NCBI GenBank assembly: GCA_003996215.1
Contig: QJPP01001735.1
Location: forward strand, 248,001 to 312,000
Length of the DNA stretch: 64,000 bases
Reading direction: 5' to 3'
DNA from: Jaltomata sinuosa
Taxonomy: Eukaryota; Streptophyta; Magnoliopsida; Solanales; Solanaceae
Shown here: piece after piece, positions 1-12,562 of the stretch
Numbering within the stretch: position 1 is the first letter of the stretch
Layout of the letters: each line of letters starts with the position of its first letter
The notes under the pieces: generated by a model
The model's input: only the letters and a program-made list of their open reading frames with translations
Told to the model about the DNA's origin: nothing
Database searches by the model: none
Position numbers and translations under genes: made by a program

Positions 1-559
1 AAGGATTAAGAATTGGTCATTCAATCTTTCAATCTTCACTCCAATGGTCTAGGATGCTAGAGCTTTCTCCCTAAGCTTGAGAATTTTCCAAAGATGTCAA
101 AGATGTGTTTCCAAGAGAGCTAGACGTGTGTTATGTGGATAGGGGATGAAAAAATTATGAAATTCCATTCTAGGCAGAACTGAAATTCGTCAGCCACAAA
201 TATGTACAACTATCATAATCACAATTCTGACTTTAACTAGATGCCACAATTTAGGAAATAGCACCACATTTACAGTATTTCACTTGATAGTTAACTTTTT
301 CATTTGTGGTCTTCTGACTGCATTTTTGGTTGTTAACTATCTGGTTTACTTCTGTAATTGCTATCCTTTGGCCGCTTTAGTGGCATATAAGGGCATGTTC
401 TTTCTTTTGGCAAATTTGGTTCCTTTTGTCTGAGAACACTTTATGCCTCACAAAACCTGAAATAATGGTAATCCACACACTAAATAGCATCATATTATAA
501 ATAGAAGACATAAAACATAAAAGAAGATACCTCAATAAGTTGTAAAATCACCACTTATA
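1..559. other. Unassigned AT-rich sequence
   Basis: No reading frame, terminal repeat or domain is recognisable here. It lies upstream of the first readable part of LINE X and could be flanking DNA or part of that LINE decayed beyond recognition by eye. Confidence 0.4.
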
Positions 560-1300
560 AATTATCTACTTCCCATAAATCATACAAGAGATACATTTAT
601 AAAAGATGTGATACAACTTATGAGTAGTAGTTCTTAGGCTATGACCAGATCGCAGCAACCACTTCGTGAAGACATAGTGGATAAAATTTAGAAGAAATTG
701 GTATACAACAAAGTAAGTGAGAAATAGGACATACCATGGTCGAAGTTGAATATCTCAGGGAAGTTCAAAGTTAGTAGTGCCCGGGAAGTTCTTATACAAT
801 AAAATGATAGACAAGAACACTTTTAGAACATGTGGAGTAAAAGGGTCCCTTTTAAGTTATCTTTCTTTCTATGGAGTCTATGGAAACAAAGAATACCTAT
901 TGATGGAGTTATAGCTAGAATGGGTATTTCTTTGACTTCTAAATGCATATGTTGTGATGGACCATTTCATAAAACAATTGAACATATGTTCATCACATGT
1001 TCCAATGCCTAATAGGTCTGGTATCAATATGCAGTAGTTTCAGGGTCCATGGCCCTTTACTCAGATGAAAGTTACACTTAATAAATGGGGTATGCTGAAT
1101 GTAACAACAAACTGAAGCTACTCTACAGAGACATACCATCTTTTATACTTGGAAAATTTGGAAAAGAATGAACAACATAATGCATGGACGTAGTAGTCTA
1201 TAACCATTGTCTTATATGAGATTAAAAGACATATTTTCTTAATGACCAAAAGCAATTACCCATGGCTAAAAAATATTCCCTAAGTCTTGGACATAGTTGA
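560..1300 (+). pseudogene. LINE X, left fragment (zf-RVT region of ORF2)
   Basis: Remnant of the C-terminal part of a plant L1-like LINE ORF2, downstream of the reverse transcriptase. Frames across 650-830 read EDIVDKI, YNKVSEK and SGKFKVSSAR. The open stretch 830-1012 reads WSKRVPFKLSFFLWSLWKQR, then the zinc-ligand cluster CICC (about 944-955) and EHMF, which is the usual zf-RVT layout. Positions 1020-1300 carry the following linker (PWLKNIP, then DIVDHIP), broken by stops. No reverse transcriptase is seen upstream, consistent with the 5' truncation common in LINEs. The missing RNase H half is found at 39005-39470, so LINE Y appears to have landed in the linker. The family is clear; the exact left end is not. 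Confidence 0.75.
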
Positions 1301-1320
1301 TCATATTCCTAAATAATACA
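1301..1320. repeat. Probable target-site duplication, left of LINE Y
   Basis: TCATATTCCTAAATAATACA resembles 38999-39019 (TCATGTTCCTTAAAAGATACA) at about 16 of 21 aligned positions. The right copy directly follows the A-rich tail of LINE Y. A decayed LINE target duplication is the likely reading; chance similarity in AT-rich DNA is the alternative. Confidence 0.5.
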
Positions 1321-1368
1321 AAAATCTCTAGGAGTATCACCAATAAAACCCTATTTTGCCTAAATCTA

Positions 1369-2700
1369 ATGGAAAAAATGGCCGCCACGACAATTGGACA
1401 ACCTCCACCACCAGAGGTTGTTCAACCTGTAGTTACTCTAAATGCCCCACCCACAAACACCATCACGTATGCATCAACACTAAATCTAGTCTCATCCCAA
1501 CAACAAATGTACCCTTGAAACAAATTCAATATCTATATGGGGAGCAAAGAATTTTTTGAGAAGAGAAATAAGTGGCTCAAAGTATTATAAATAAGGACCT
1601 TCAATGCGTGGTTATTGGTAAATATTATTATGGATGGTCGAAGATTCAAGATATGAGGAGATTAATTCCCAAAAAATATGAATTAAAAGGAGAAGTAAAC
1701 ATCAGATTTTGAGCAATAGATATGTAGTCATACGTGCTTCAAACATGGAGAAGTATGTTCATCTATTATCAAAGCCTCAATTTTACATTACCCATAAGTA
1801 TTGGTCATACACTATGACGACTCTGAAATGGGACCCTTGATTTGAACTTGAAGAGGAGACGACTACTGCCATTGCCTGGATCTCTTTCCCCTCATTACCA
1901 TCGAATTTCTTTGAAAAGAAGGCCATCTTTACACTTGCTGCAGTAGTGGGTAAACCATTGCAAGTTGACATGGAAACGTATAACAAAATAAGACCTAGTT
2001 ATGCCAGGCTTAAAGTAGAACTAGATTTGATAGGGAATCTGCCAAAGAGAATCAATTTGGGACGGAAGAAGAAATCTAGAAAAGTAAAGGAAAAATGGAT
2101 CCCTATTAGATATGACTACATTCCCAAAACTGTAAAACATGAAAATTACAAGGACACAATGCAAAGAAATGCTTTGTCATGCACCTGAAGTTGTATCTAA
2201 AGGATGAAAAAGGGAAATGGGAAGAACAAAATGATGAACATTATAGTAAGGGAGAAAAGAGTAAGAAGAACCCCCAAAAAGGGAATCAGTAAGGAGTGAA
2301 ATAAAGGTAAGAGGAGGACATAAAGAAAGACAAAAAAGAAAAGGAAAAACAGGAGAACATAGATGGTTTTAAAGAAAAAAGGCAGAAGGGATTTAGAAGG
2401 GGAAGATAAAATAACTGACTTAGGCATGAACATATATGGAACTCAAAACATCAACAAAATGATAAATGTGTAGACATGGAAAATAAGTTTGAAGCCCTTG
2501 AAAAGGGGGACGAGAAAGTTGAAATAGAATACACAAGATGACAAAATTAACATGGCCCAAGAAATCACATTTAAGCAATGGGTAGAGACCACTTTTGGAT
2601 GTAACTGACGGAAGAAGGGAGATAACATAGGCACTAATAAAAAGGTCACCAAGGAGGGAACAAAAACCCAACACTCTAAGGGACCTCAACAAACAAGGGA
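1369..2700 (+). pseudogene. LINE Y ORF1, gag-like RNA-binding protein with DUF4283
   Basis: ORF1 of plant L1 elements encodes an RNA-binding protein that packages the LINE transcript. The start ATG at 1369 opens MEKMAATTIGQPPPPEVVQP, the usual proline-rich N-terminus, with a stop at 1518. The DUF4283 core follows in shifted frames: HVLRASNMEKYVHLLSKPQF-type residues around 1725-1780, and IAWISFPSLPSNFFEKKAIF at about 1870-1930. The run from 1946 to 2188 (VGKPLQVDMETYNKIRPSYA, then ARLKVELDL) is the conserved end of the domain. From 2200 to 2700 the sequence is rich in Lys and Glu codons, as in the variable C-terminal tail. A classical zinc knuckle is not preserved. Confidence 0.75.
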
Positions 2701-3087
2701 GGCAACTAAGAAATTGACTCATAGAACAAGATGGATAAAACTACACCTGGTTCAATAGTGAGGGTTCAGCAGAACTCCTCAAATAAATATGAACTAGTGA
2801 ACTCATGTTAAATGGAGGACCAAATAAGATAGCCTTCACCAATTCAAATAATAGGACCAACATCATAGACACTATCATTGGATAATATTCCATATGAAGA
2901 TATGAGGAAGAGTATAGAAGAAGAGGATCCAAACACCAACATAGAAGATTTTGCACTTACAGGAAATCTATTACAAAAGACAAATAAGTCAATTGAAGGG
3001 AAACAATAAGAAGACCAAGTTAGGTAATATTATCCCATCAAGCATGAGAACAAGGAGTATGAAGGGAGTCTCATACTCATCATATCA

Positions 3088-3927
3088 ATGATTGAGAAAA
3101 TGCTATTTTTGAATATCAGATCCATTAAATCTTTGAAAACTTTTGAGATATTAATGGAACTGAATAGAAGATATCACTACACTTACATTTCTCTTTTTGA
3201 GCCTTTTCAAAGTCCAAAGGATTTGGAGGAATATAGAGGGAAACCTGGCCTAAAAAATATTGTGGCTAATAATTCTTCTAAGATATGGGTATATTGGAAT
3301 GAGGAATGGAATAGAAATGTTGAATCAGAAACTGTTCACCAGCTCACCATGAAATTCAGCTACAATTGCAATAACATTATATTCAAAATCTCCTCTATCT
3401 ATGCAAGATATAGTGCCTTGGACAGATTATAACTATGGAAGGATTTTGAATAAATATCAATCAACACACAAATCCCTTAGGTGATAGGAGGATATTTTAA
3501 TGTTATACTAGATGAATCAGAAAATCATTGAGCCCTTCCAGTAACACAATAGGAAACCACAGACTTTGCCCAATACCGAAGCAACTATGCTTTGACAGAG
3601 CTAAAATCCACTGGTAGTAGATTCACATTGTGGAATTATAAAATTAAAAAATCATGTCTTTTCAAGAATCTAGATAGAGTATTGGGCAACAGAGACTTTA
3701 CGAATACTCTACTAGACAGTGAGGTACATCACTTAATCAGTGAAGGTTCTGATCATACCCTCTTATATGTTATATGCAATAAACTTATTGAGCCTATGAT
3801 TAGACCTTTGAAATTACTGAACTTTTGGACAAACCATCCAAATTTCAAAAGAGTGATTGAGGAGAAATGGATGGAAGTGGAAGAAGACTTTCCTTTTTCA
3901 ATCGTCCATAAAAAATTAAGAAAGTGA
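3088..3927 (+). pseudogene. LINE Y ORF2, endonuclease (EEP) domain
   Basis: This is the apurinic-like endonuclease that nicks the target DNA and primes reverse transcription. The N-terminal motif reads MLFLNIRSIKS (Asn of the family's NIRS motif present), followed by the metal-binding Glu in SLFEPFQ. Around 3481-3501 the frame reads VIGGYFNVIL, where family members have GGDFN, so a catalytic Asp is replaced by Tyr. The C-terminal motif SDHTLL (about 3746-3763) retains its Asp and His. The domain is split by stops near 3432 and between 3470 and 3590. It is clearly inactive. Confidence 0.75.
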
Positions 3928-4379
3928 AAGCTAGACTAGAATAATAGAGCATGAGCACTTTTGGAAATATCTTTTAGCATATAACCACACTGGGGAATAT
4001 AATAATGGTTAAAGAGGCACAACTAGAGATAAACCCCTCAGAATCCAACACGACAGAATTGTGCAAGGCAGAGGCTGATTTAAAAAGGTTCCTACAACTG
4101 GAAAAAAAATATTAGAAGCAGAAGGAAAGAATGAGATAGTTTCATGATGGGAAAGAAACACCAAGTTCGTTCATTCTTATGTCAAAGGAAGAAGGAAAGA
4201 ACTGCACATCTTTGAAATCCAAACAAACCAAGGAGACACTATCAACACCACCCAGAACACATGGGGAAAAGCAGTAAGGGTTTTCATAGAGTCTAATGTC
4301 AATGTAAATTTTGACATGCTGAAACAAATCCACCACATGATTACCAGGGATCAAAATGTCTAGATGACTAAACTGCCTA

Positions 4380-5780
4380 CTAATGACAATGTGAAGGAAA
4401 TGGTGTACGCTCTTAATGGAGACACTGTAGGTGGCCCTGATGGTTTCTCAGGATATTTCTTTTAACATTGTTGGGACATCATAGAGGAATACATACCAAC
4501 ATGGTAAAAGTTTTTTTTTGTTGTTAGGAGTTGCCTAAATACATCATTCACACTGATTCCAAAAAAAAGGTAATAACTACTTCTAGAGACCTAAGGCCTA
4601 TCAGCCTTAGGACTTTTGCTAATAAATTAATCTCGAGAGTTCTACATTGAAGGCTGGGGGAAATCCTACCATAGATAATCTCCACTAATCAATCATGTTT
4701 TGTAAAAGGGATAAGTATCATAGAAAATGTTCTCCTAGCACATGAGATCATAGAGGACATAAAGAAAAGAAACAAGCTCCATAATGTGGTAGTGAAGCTT
4801 GACATGGAAAAAGCTTATGATAGAGTATCATGGATATTCCTCACAAAAGTCTTAAGGAGTTTTGGCTTCTTAGTGATCATAATAGACATGGTTTGAAGAC
4901 TAGTTTCCAACAATTAGTACTCAATGTTTTTGAATGGACAATCTTTTTGATTCTTTTAGTCCACAAGGGGATCCCATTTCTCTCACAATATTCATTATTG
5001 ACGCTGAGGTTCTATCTAAATATCTAAACTATCTCTACAAGGATCCAGAGTCCAAAGGATATGTACTTCCCAAGTTGAGCCCTGACATCAATCATCATTC
5101 CTATGAAGATGATACTATCCTTTTCTTTTAAAGATAAGAAGGATCTATGAGGAAAATGATGAAAGTGCTAAGAAACTATGAAGAGGTGTCAAGGAAAATG
5201 ATCAATTTGAATAAGAGCCTTTTTTACTTGCATGAAAAGATTCCCATTGGGGTGTGCATGAACATATGGAGAATCATAGGTGTTAAATAGGGCAATTTCT
5301 TATTCATTTATCTTGGTTGTCCCCTCTTTTATGAAAAAAAAACAAGTCACACTTTGAGGAGCTAATAAAGAAGGTGACGAAGAGATTCAACTCATGGAAG
5401 AACAAACTTCTCTCATATAAGAGAGGTATGTATTGATATCACATGCCTTATAGTCCATGCCTATCTACCTCCTTTCTGCTATGAACCTTCTAGTGAGTGT
5501 GATTTAAAAGCTTCATAAAATTTTTGTTAAGTTTCTATGGGGAAATACCACTGGGTCAAGAGGTAAGCACCAAATAGCATGGGATAAAATGTTTCTGCCT
5601 AAGAATAAAGAAAGGGTTGGCTTCAGGTCATTGCTTGATGTATCCAAGGCTTTATTTGCTAAACTTTGGTGGATTTTCAAACTAAGTACAACCTCATTGT
5701 GGAGTACATATATGTGGAACAAGTACTGTAAGAAGACCATTTCCCTATTAGATCAAGGAAGAAGAGCCTCTCATGAGTGA
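4380..5780 (+). pseudogene. LINE Y ORF2, reverse transcriptase domain
   Basis: LINE reverse transcriptase copies the element RNA at the nicked target. Palm motif A is readable at about 4780-4860 (VVKLDMEKAYDRVSWIF), followed by QGDPISLTIFIIDAEVLS at about 4955-5015. The catalytic box at 5102-5113 reads YEDD, keeping both metal-binding Asp residues. The thumb region follows, and 5589-5760 (KMFLPKNKERVGFRSLLDVS, then ALFAKLWWIFK and MWNKYCKK) is the conserved block linking RT to zf-RVT in plant L1 elements. Several frameshifts and stops lie between the motifs. The stretch 3930-4380 is the degraded connector from the endonuclease. Confidence 0.75.
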
Positions 5781-6029
5781 AAAAAGATGGTTGCAGTCAG
5801 AGAGGAGATTGAACATAATATATGGTGGCAGATTCAGGCAGGTACCTCTAACTTTTGGTTTGATAATTAGACCAAATAGGGGGCTTTATACTATCTTGAA
5901 GGAGAGAATACAGAAGAGGAAGAAGTCAAAGTGAAAGACTTCACATTTGAAGGACAATAGGATGAGCAGAAACTTAGAAGCATGATTTATGGGGAATAGC
6001 TAATTACATCATGCAAAACATCAAGTCTC

Positions 6030-6560
6030 GCACATGCTATCATATTAATTACACACCTTGGAGGATGTGCAATCCCACATGGGTTTTAAGTGTAAGTTCT
6101 GCTTGGAGTATTGTGAGAAAAGGGAAGACTACAGAAGATGCTATAATCTATTTTGGGCAAAAGGGATTCCTTTTAAGATCAATTTTTTCACTTGGAGGGT
6201 TTGGACAAGAAGAATCTCTACTTAAGTCAACCTAAAGAGAATGGAGTTCAATTTAGTTTCTAGATGTTACTACAGTAGCACCCATGCTGAGGAAACCATG
6301 AGTCACCTTTTTCTAACATCTCACATAACCACTAGGCTATGGATGCAGTTTGCTGGTTTTGCAAGTATAAACATTTACAATATGCATTTACAACAGGTGA
6401 TCATTTCATGGTGGAGGGTAACTGGTCCATCAATATTGGCGACAATATACAGAGTTGTACTAGAACTGATCATGTGGACCTTATGGAAGAGAAGGAATGC
6501 TAGAAGACATGGAGGGGACACTAATTTCTATACCATGGTGATGCAAATATAAGATCTAGT
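6030..6560 (+). pseudogene. LINE Y ORF2, zf-RVT domain
   Basis: This is the zinc-binding domain that follows RT in plant L1 ORF2. Readable blocks are VLSVSSAWSIVRKG (about 6085-6125), a decayed core with one frame change, and RCYYSSTHAEETMSHLFLTS (about 6262-6320), in which part of the Cys cluster seen in LINE X is replaced by Tyr and Ser. The tail LIMWTLWKRRNARRHGG (about 6465-6515) matches the usual WxxWKxRNxxxHG pattern at the end of the domain. Confidence 0.7.
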
Positions 6561-6679
6561 ATACCAAATAGTGATGTATCTATTTCCATGAATTAATGGA
6601 ACTCCTAAGGACTGGCCAACATTGGTGAATTTTCTTGGCACTTATAAACCTAATCTATACAACTATTCTGTGACATAGA

Positions 6680-7150
6680 AACCACCGGATGGAGAAATCA
6701 TAAAGTGCAATACAAATAGAACAAGTAGAGGTAATCCAGGGGTCAGTGCCTATGGTTTATGCTTGCAAAACAACAATGAAGACCTTATCTATGGACAAGC
6801 AGTCACAATAGAGGTGGAAACTAATATGGAAACTGAGGCAAGAGCTATCTTGAGGCTCTAAAGTTTTGCAGAGAAAGTGTGATACACAATTTGATACTTG
6901 AAACATTTTCTCTAAGCATGAGAAACATAATTAAAGAAGAGTGGAAAATACCTTCGGAATTAGCAGAATTAATGCAATAAATGAAGAACATAATGCAATA
7001 GGTCACTATACAAATAATTCATACCTATAGAGAAGGGAACAACTTAGCAGATTCACTGGCCAATGTAGCCTTTGAATTTGAGCATAAACAAGAGTACAAT
7101 TCTTTCAAGGAACTTCCCACAGTGAGTAGAAAGATCTTGAATATGGACTA
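6680..7150 (+). pseudogene. LINE Y ORF2, RNase H domain
   Basis: Plant L1 elements carry a C-terminal RNase H that degrades template RNA. The frame reads PPDGEIIKCNTNRTSRGNPG from about 6682. The expected catalytic motif is CNTDGASRGNPG, so the first Asp is Asn here (codon 6715-6717), and the neighbouring Gly and Ala codons are also changed by G-to-A transitions. Then follow SAYGLCLQNNNEDLIYGQAV and ETEARAIL. The end YREGNNLADSLANVAFEFEH (about 7028-7085) is well preserved. It is inactive because of the lost Asp and the stops. Confidence 0.75.
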
Positions 7151-7159
7151 GTACCAAAT

Positions 7160-7819
7160 CTCTAATCTATGAGTAAAGGCATGCAAAATTAGAATACAAT
7201 GAAAGCAAGACAATCCTTAACAAAATTCATTCACATTCAAAGTAGTACAAACAGAGAGAAGCCATTATTCAGTCAAACAAAGGAAATCACAGTAACAATA
7301 TTTACATCAAAGTATGCCTGGAAAGAGATGTTGTTGTGTACAAACTAGCTAGGTATCTACTATCTAGATATCAAAATACTAGATAAAAAAATGAAGGAGA
7401 GTAGGGTTTTGAACTTGAAGGTGGGAGGCACAGAAAATGCTAGTAAGGAAGGATGACATACACAACCTTCACACCTACAAGAGCTAATATCAGTACTAAA
7501 AGGGAAAGATCTAAAGAGAAAGCTCAAGAATCAAAAAGGAGAAGGATAACCTGGGCTTGGTTTATATGAACATTATATCCTTCTCCAGTCCCTTAGGGAT
7601 AAACCATGACCATCTATGTATCAGTCATCAACTCTCTACTTTCAATAGACATGGATAGATAGACTAGAAAAGGAAAAAAGCTTACCTTGGTATTCTGAAG
7701 CAATAAAGATATATTCTCCCAGCTCAAAGAAAAGAAAAGCATGAAGCATACCCAAAGGAGAGGCTCCTTGAGCTAGCGGTTCTGCTGGCAGCACTCAGGC
7801 AATATTTTCAAGCGGCAAT
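7160..7819 (+). other. LINE Y 3' untranslated-like region
   Basis: About 660 bases after the RNase H with no open frame or recognisable domain, ending at the CACTA terminus. I read it as 3' UTR of LINE Y. It is long for such a UTR, so some of it could be another unrecognised insertion. Confidence 0.4.
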
Positions 7820-7843
7820 CTCTACTACTAAAATGACTTTTAG
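7820..7843 (+). repeat. CACTA left terminal inverted repeat
   Basis: CTCTACTACTAAAATGACTT followed by TTAG. It pairs with 38771-38794 over about 24 positions with four or five differences. The second base departs from the CACTA consensus. Confidence 0.6.
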
Positions 7844-8837
7844 CGGCATATAATATCCCCTTTAACGGTAATAAAATTTGCCATAAAAACCTTTACTGAC
7901 AATTAGTTATTAGCCGGCGTATCCATCGTTGCTAAAGGCTTTAGCGGTAATTAAATAAAGTGTTGGTAAAGACCTAAATAATTGCCGCCAAAAGGTCCAA
8001 CCTTTAGCTGCATTTTTTTGGCGGCAATTATAATTGCAGCTAATCCTGACAGTGAATTTCTTGTTTTATACATTTAATAACAATTGTAATTGTTGATAAA
8101 AGTGACATCTTTTAGTGGCAATTAAAGTTGTGACTATCCATTAGTTATTTCCCAAAGTATGCAACAACGTTTTTATGATTGGTAAAAACCCATTTTATTA
8201 CTGGTAAAAAGCTGGATCTGTTAGCAACATTTATTAGGTAGAATTCTTGAAAAATCCCTGGTTCATTCTAATATACAAACATTCATGATAAAACACACCG
8301 AATTTCATTATAAAAAGCACAGTCTATATTATATTTGAACAACAATAAAAACTAATCCATAATTCTAGAGTTTCAAAGTCATATAAGAAATTGTACACAA
8401 GTTGAATCAAATTACTAGTTTCAATTTAAGTCTGATAACTAGTGTCTACACTAGCATCAACTTTGAGAAGACCTTGAAAAACTGCAATAAATTTCATTAA
8501 ACACCACCAAGCCTCAATGCTTAAACCACTCCATCAGAGCTCGATCATACACTTGTTATAATGATTGAGAGGAAACGATCCATGGAATAAGTTCTTGCAA
8601 AGTCACTAAGCTATAAAAAGAAACATCAGGTTAGAATTAGAAAATGAAAATCAATCACCACTATTATTAAACCAAATGACTTACTGGACGTCTAATTCAC
8701 AACTAATTCCAACATAAAGTCTTCCTTGAACGCCATCAAGAACTTCATGTTAATGTCACTGTGAAGAAAAATAAGAGATTGAATCAGAACAAATCACTGG
8801 AGTAAATCCCTTGTCAACACATTTTTACACATATATA
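7844..8837. other. CACTA left arm, subterminal region
   Basis: Positions 7841-8220 repeat short motifs such as TAGCGGCATA, TTTAGCGGTAATTAA and GGCGGCAATTA in both orientations, the likely transposase-binding subterminal repeats. From 8220 to 8837 the DNA is AT-rich with no coding signal. The arm ends where element C begins. Confidence 0.55.
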
Positions 8838-11800
8838 TGTGATGACCCTTTCATTATCGCATTTTTACATTTTTATCCCTGGTCATTATCGCATTTATGC
8901 CTTCTTTATACTGTTAGAGACTTCCGGTAGTGGCCCCAAGTTATTTATAACTTGCTGGGATAGGTGGTTCGCTGCCCTGGTCATTCATTTAGTTATTTTG
9001 GAAATTTTCATATTTTAGAACTTAAACTTAGGAATTCGTTGACTTAAGTCAACATTCTTAGCTAGCATGCTCGGAATGAAATTCACATAGTTCCGTTAGC
9101 TCCGGAATGTTGAGTTTGGTGTAGTTGGATCTTTAGTTGAGATTTTGCATGATCGGAGCGTCAGATTCATAATATGATGATTTCATCAGCTCTGGAATAA
9201 TGAGTTTTGTTAGATAGATGGTTGGTTTGGGTCCCGGGTGAGCCAGGCTCATTTTGAGTGTTTGGTTGCTTGTTGGTTAGTGTTGACTTGGGTCAACATT
9301 TCTCCAAAATGACATTGTATGGAAGTTTTGTCGATTTTGTTGAGTCTGGAATGTTGTTTCCACTATAATAGCATTATTGGTTTTTGAGTATCGATTTTCA
9401 ATTGTGCTCAGAATGCCCTATAGTGTTTTTAAAAAGTTGAAGATTTTGTTGCAGTTCAAGCCTTCAGCGCAATCACGCCTAGGCTAGTGCAATCGCGCCT
9501 CAGCGCCTGCAGCCGTCCAGTGCAATAGCTCCCTTCTGGCACAATGGAGACTGGCTTTCTTTAGCGTGTTGGCGCTGTGTTGGCGCCGTTGGTGCTGACC
9601 AATTTTCCCGCAGTATAAATTCTTGGTCTTTCATATTTCCAGCTCTATTTCTTGTTTCCTCCCAACTCTAAACTGAAAATTATCTCTGCCAAACTTCTCT
9701 AATCAGTTCCTAGACTTGAGAAAATCTACTGTTCATCAAAAATCTGTGCACCCTCGATAGTTGGTAAGTTCTTCTTCCCCAAGCTCACTCTTCTTCTTTT
9801 GGTTAAGAACCACTATTGTTAGGAATTCTTAAAAGCTTGGAAATTATTGTAGATTCTATTTTCTTGGGCTTGCATGCTCGTCAGTTTGTGGAACTCACTG
9901 CTTTGGCATAAATTCTCTCATTGTGGTAAGTAATTCCTGCTAAATTTCTGATTTTTATTCTTAAATTCCATCTTTAAATCCTCATTTGTGCGGGCTATTT
10001 TTGGTGCCTTCTCCTAGGCAAAAATTTCTCAATTTTGGAACATGTGTTCTTGGCAATGTTATGGTCATCGTGCTTCTTTCCATTTTGGTTTAAGGTTATG
10101 GGCCCTGTGGGCTCGTATTTGACCCAAATTTCAATCTGGCTATTATTATAGCAATATGGGTATCATTAGTCTCATTTTTATGTGTTATTTATGTTTTTAA
10201 TAGTTTGATTATTGTTCAGAGCTTCTCGGAGCGATTCGGTCTTGGATATCATTCCCCAACAACTTGATATCAAACGACAGGTAGGTTAGGGTCTATCCCT
10301 TCTAGTTTTCGCATTTATAGGATAATATTGTAATAATTGGCATCCTTGGGTTGGGTTTACTATCTTGGAACCACAGACCTTGACCTCTTCTTCTTGTCCG
10401 ACTCATTTCTTTCCTCTGTTGTTTGTAGTGTTTATTATAGGTGATGTTATTACCCTTGTGGTCCTGTGTGGCCTCATATTGACTCTGGAATATAGATGGT
10501 GGGTTACATGGGAATGTCTGTGAGTCCCGTACATCATTATTATTGTTATAGAGCTGGATATCTATGTTGTTGAATAATTGGAGCCTATGCAAGGCCGATA
10601 GGATGATATGAGACATTGGGCTATTGTTTGTGGTTGATCATACCATTTATCATGCATATAAAGGGATTTTTATTTGTTTTTACTATGATTTTGGCTTCAG
10701 GCCTATCATAAACGGTTTTCAAAATCTTGCATGGCCTCGGGGGCCCATTTTTGATAAAAATGATTATAAAATGGTTTGGTATTGTTTCAATTGATCTTCT
10801 TGGGGCAGGAAAAGTTAAAAGAAATATTTATTACAGTTTTTTTACTTATACTAGACCCAGCTTGGCCGAGGTGCTAGACTTGTTTTGTTATTAATGGGAG
10901 ATGATATTAGACTCGGTAAGGCCGAGCACTTTACTAGATTACTACTGTTTTAGACCCGGATATGCTCGGGTACCCTTTGAAGGGGTTTTTGAGGCACATT
11001 TCACTGTTTTAGACCTGGATAGAATCTGGGCATGCATATTCGAGGTTTGAATACTACTTTGGGTCTGAATTTACTCTGAGTGATGTTTTTGAGATTGAGA
11101 TTTAGTATGTGGTTAGGGAGCTTAATGGACCTTGTTGATCTTGACCAGGGGCTACATTCTGAGTATGCCAGAGGAGGGGTATAAGATGGAGTTAAGGTAT
11201 ACGGGTCGTGTCCTTCTATGGGACCTACCTACTGGGCCCTTAGGTGCCGGAGGAGGTACATATAAGGTTTCTATTCCACCCGGTTTGTATGATGCATTAT
11301 ACATTTCATTTGTGTGAGGTTCCACCCTTAATTGCAATTTGCAGAGTGTATGCTCTGGTAGTATGGAATGTCAGAGGGTTTGTCTTCACTTGTTTGTGTT
11401 CCTTCGGTGTATAGGCACCCATTGCGACTGTAGGTAGACTCTTGTTACTCTATCACAATACTATTCCCTATCATGGTTGTATATGAGGTTGGATACTGAG
11501 GGATTATTAGTTCTTGACTTGAGATTCATATGCTTAGTTGGGTTATTAAATCTTAATACTGAGCATTACTATATTTACTCTTCTTCTCCTATCCCGTTGT
11601 ACTTTAGGTTACCGATATACTTCCCCCTTCTAAACTTCTTATATATACTGTTATTACAAGGACCCCAGGTGCATCTTTTCTTAATCACACCTGTTCCTTC
11701 TGTGTATATAATCTACTTGCTAGCCTTCTATGTTGTATTCTGATGTCTTCCCTCTGGGATAGTTTCTGTGTACTTCTTTATTATTTCCGTGACTATTTGC

Positions 11801-12349
11801 TTTTGCTTTGCTTTTTACTGCTCTTTTATCTTATATGTGCCCAGTCGGCCTGTGATACCTACTGGGTGCTTTATACTTCGCATTTAGTGCTCATGCTATA
11901 CTCTGCATCTTATGGTGTAGATCCTAGTGTGGACCGTCGCTGCTAGCTCATAGATATCTCATGCGGAGGAGGCTTTTTGACATTTTAGACTGAGGGTGAG
12001 CTCTTAGCGATTGGAGCTTAGCTTTAGTTTATCTTTTGTATTATGTACTTACTTACTACTCAGAGATATTTGTATGTATCATTTTGGATCCTTTGTACTC
12101 CTTATATGTAGTTCTGGCGCTATACTACGATACCAGGTTTTGGAATTTGGTTTAGCTTCTGCATATATGCATGTATATATCATCCTGTTGCTTATTTCTT
12201 CATCTTGTTCCGTTGCTTTTGCTATTTATATTATTCTTCTACTTAACTATTAGATAGTAGCCCATTACTAATTATTCTGGACTATGGGGATTGGTTTGCC
12301 TACCTGGGGGCCATAGGTGATATCATGACCGAGAAATTGTGTCATGATA
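8838..12349 (+). repeat. Element C 5' LTR
   Basis: 3512 bp, TGTGATGACCC to GTCATGATA (the usual terminal CA is mutated to TA). It holds a CpG-rich GCGCAATCACGCC-type repeat patch at about 9460-9600, a TATA-like box at 9613, and GACTCGGTAAGGCCGAGCAC-type short hairpins near 10910. It lacks about 80 bases present in the 3' LTR near 29360-29440. Open frames inside it are not genes. Confidence 0.85.
9613..9620 (+). promoter_or_regulatory. TATA-like box of element C 5' LTR
   Basis: GTATAAAT, just downstream of the CpG-rich patch. The same sequence recurs at the equivalent place in the 3' LTR (29900-29907). A likely core promoter of the retrotransposon; transcription is not shown. Confidence 0.35.
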
Positions 12350-12352
12350 GCT

Positions 12353-12364
12353 TGGTATCAGAGC
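12353..12364 (+). other. Element C primer-binding site
   Basis: TGGTATCAGAGC lies three bases after the 5' LTR. It is the standard sequence in plant LTR elements complementary to the 3' end of initiator Met-tRNA and primes minus-strand synthesis. Confidence 0.8.
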
Positions 12365-12562
12365 TCTAGGTTCACCAGTGTATTCAGTATAGGAGCCAAT
12401 GTCTAGTAGAGTCCTGCTTATCAAGGCGGAGACATCCATACTCACTCTTTGGGATGCTACAGTGGCATCTTAGGAAAAATAGATCTTTCTTTCTTATATG
12501 TTGTGTGTTCTATCCTTGAAGGTGTCTTGAAATCTCACTTGTTCTCGTTCACTTTTTCGCAG

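Noticed and set aside
2197..2722. Hydrophobic Leu/Phe-rich frames on the - strand
   Set aside because: They are the complement of the Lys/Glu-rich tail of LINE Y ORF1, which creates apparent membrane-like proteins.
12353..12364. Possible tRNA-Met gene fragments at the TGGTATCAGAGC sites
   Set aside because: Only the 12-18 base primer-binding complement is present, always next to an LTR. There is no cloverleaf or A/B box.
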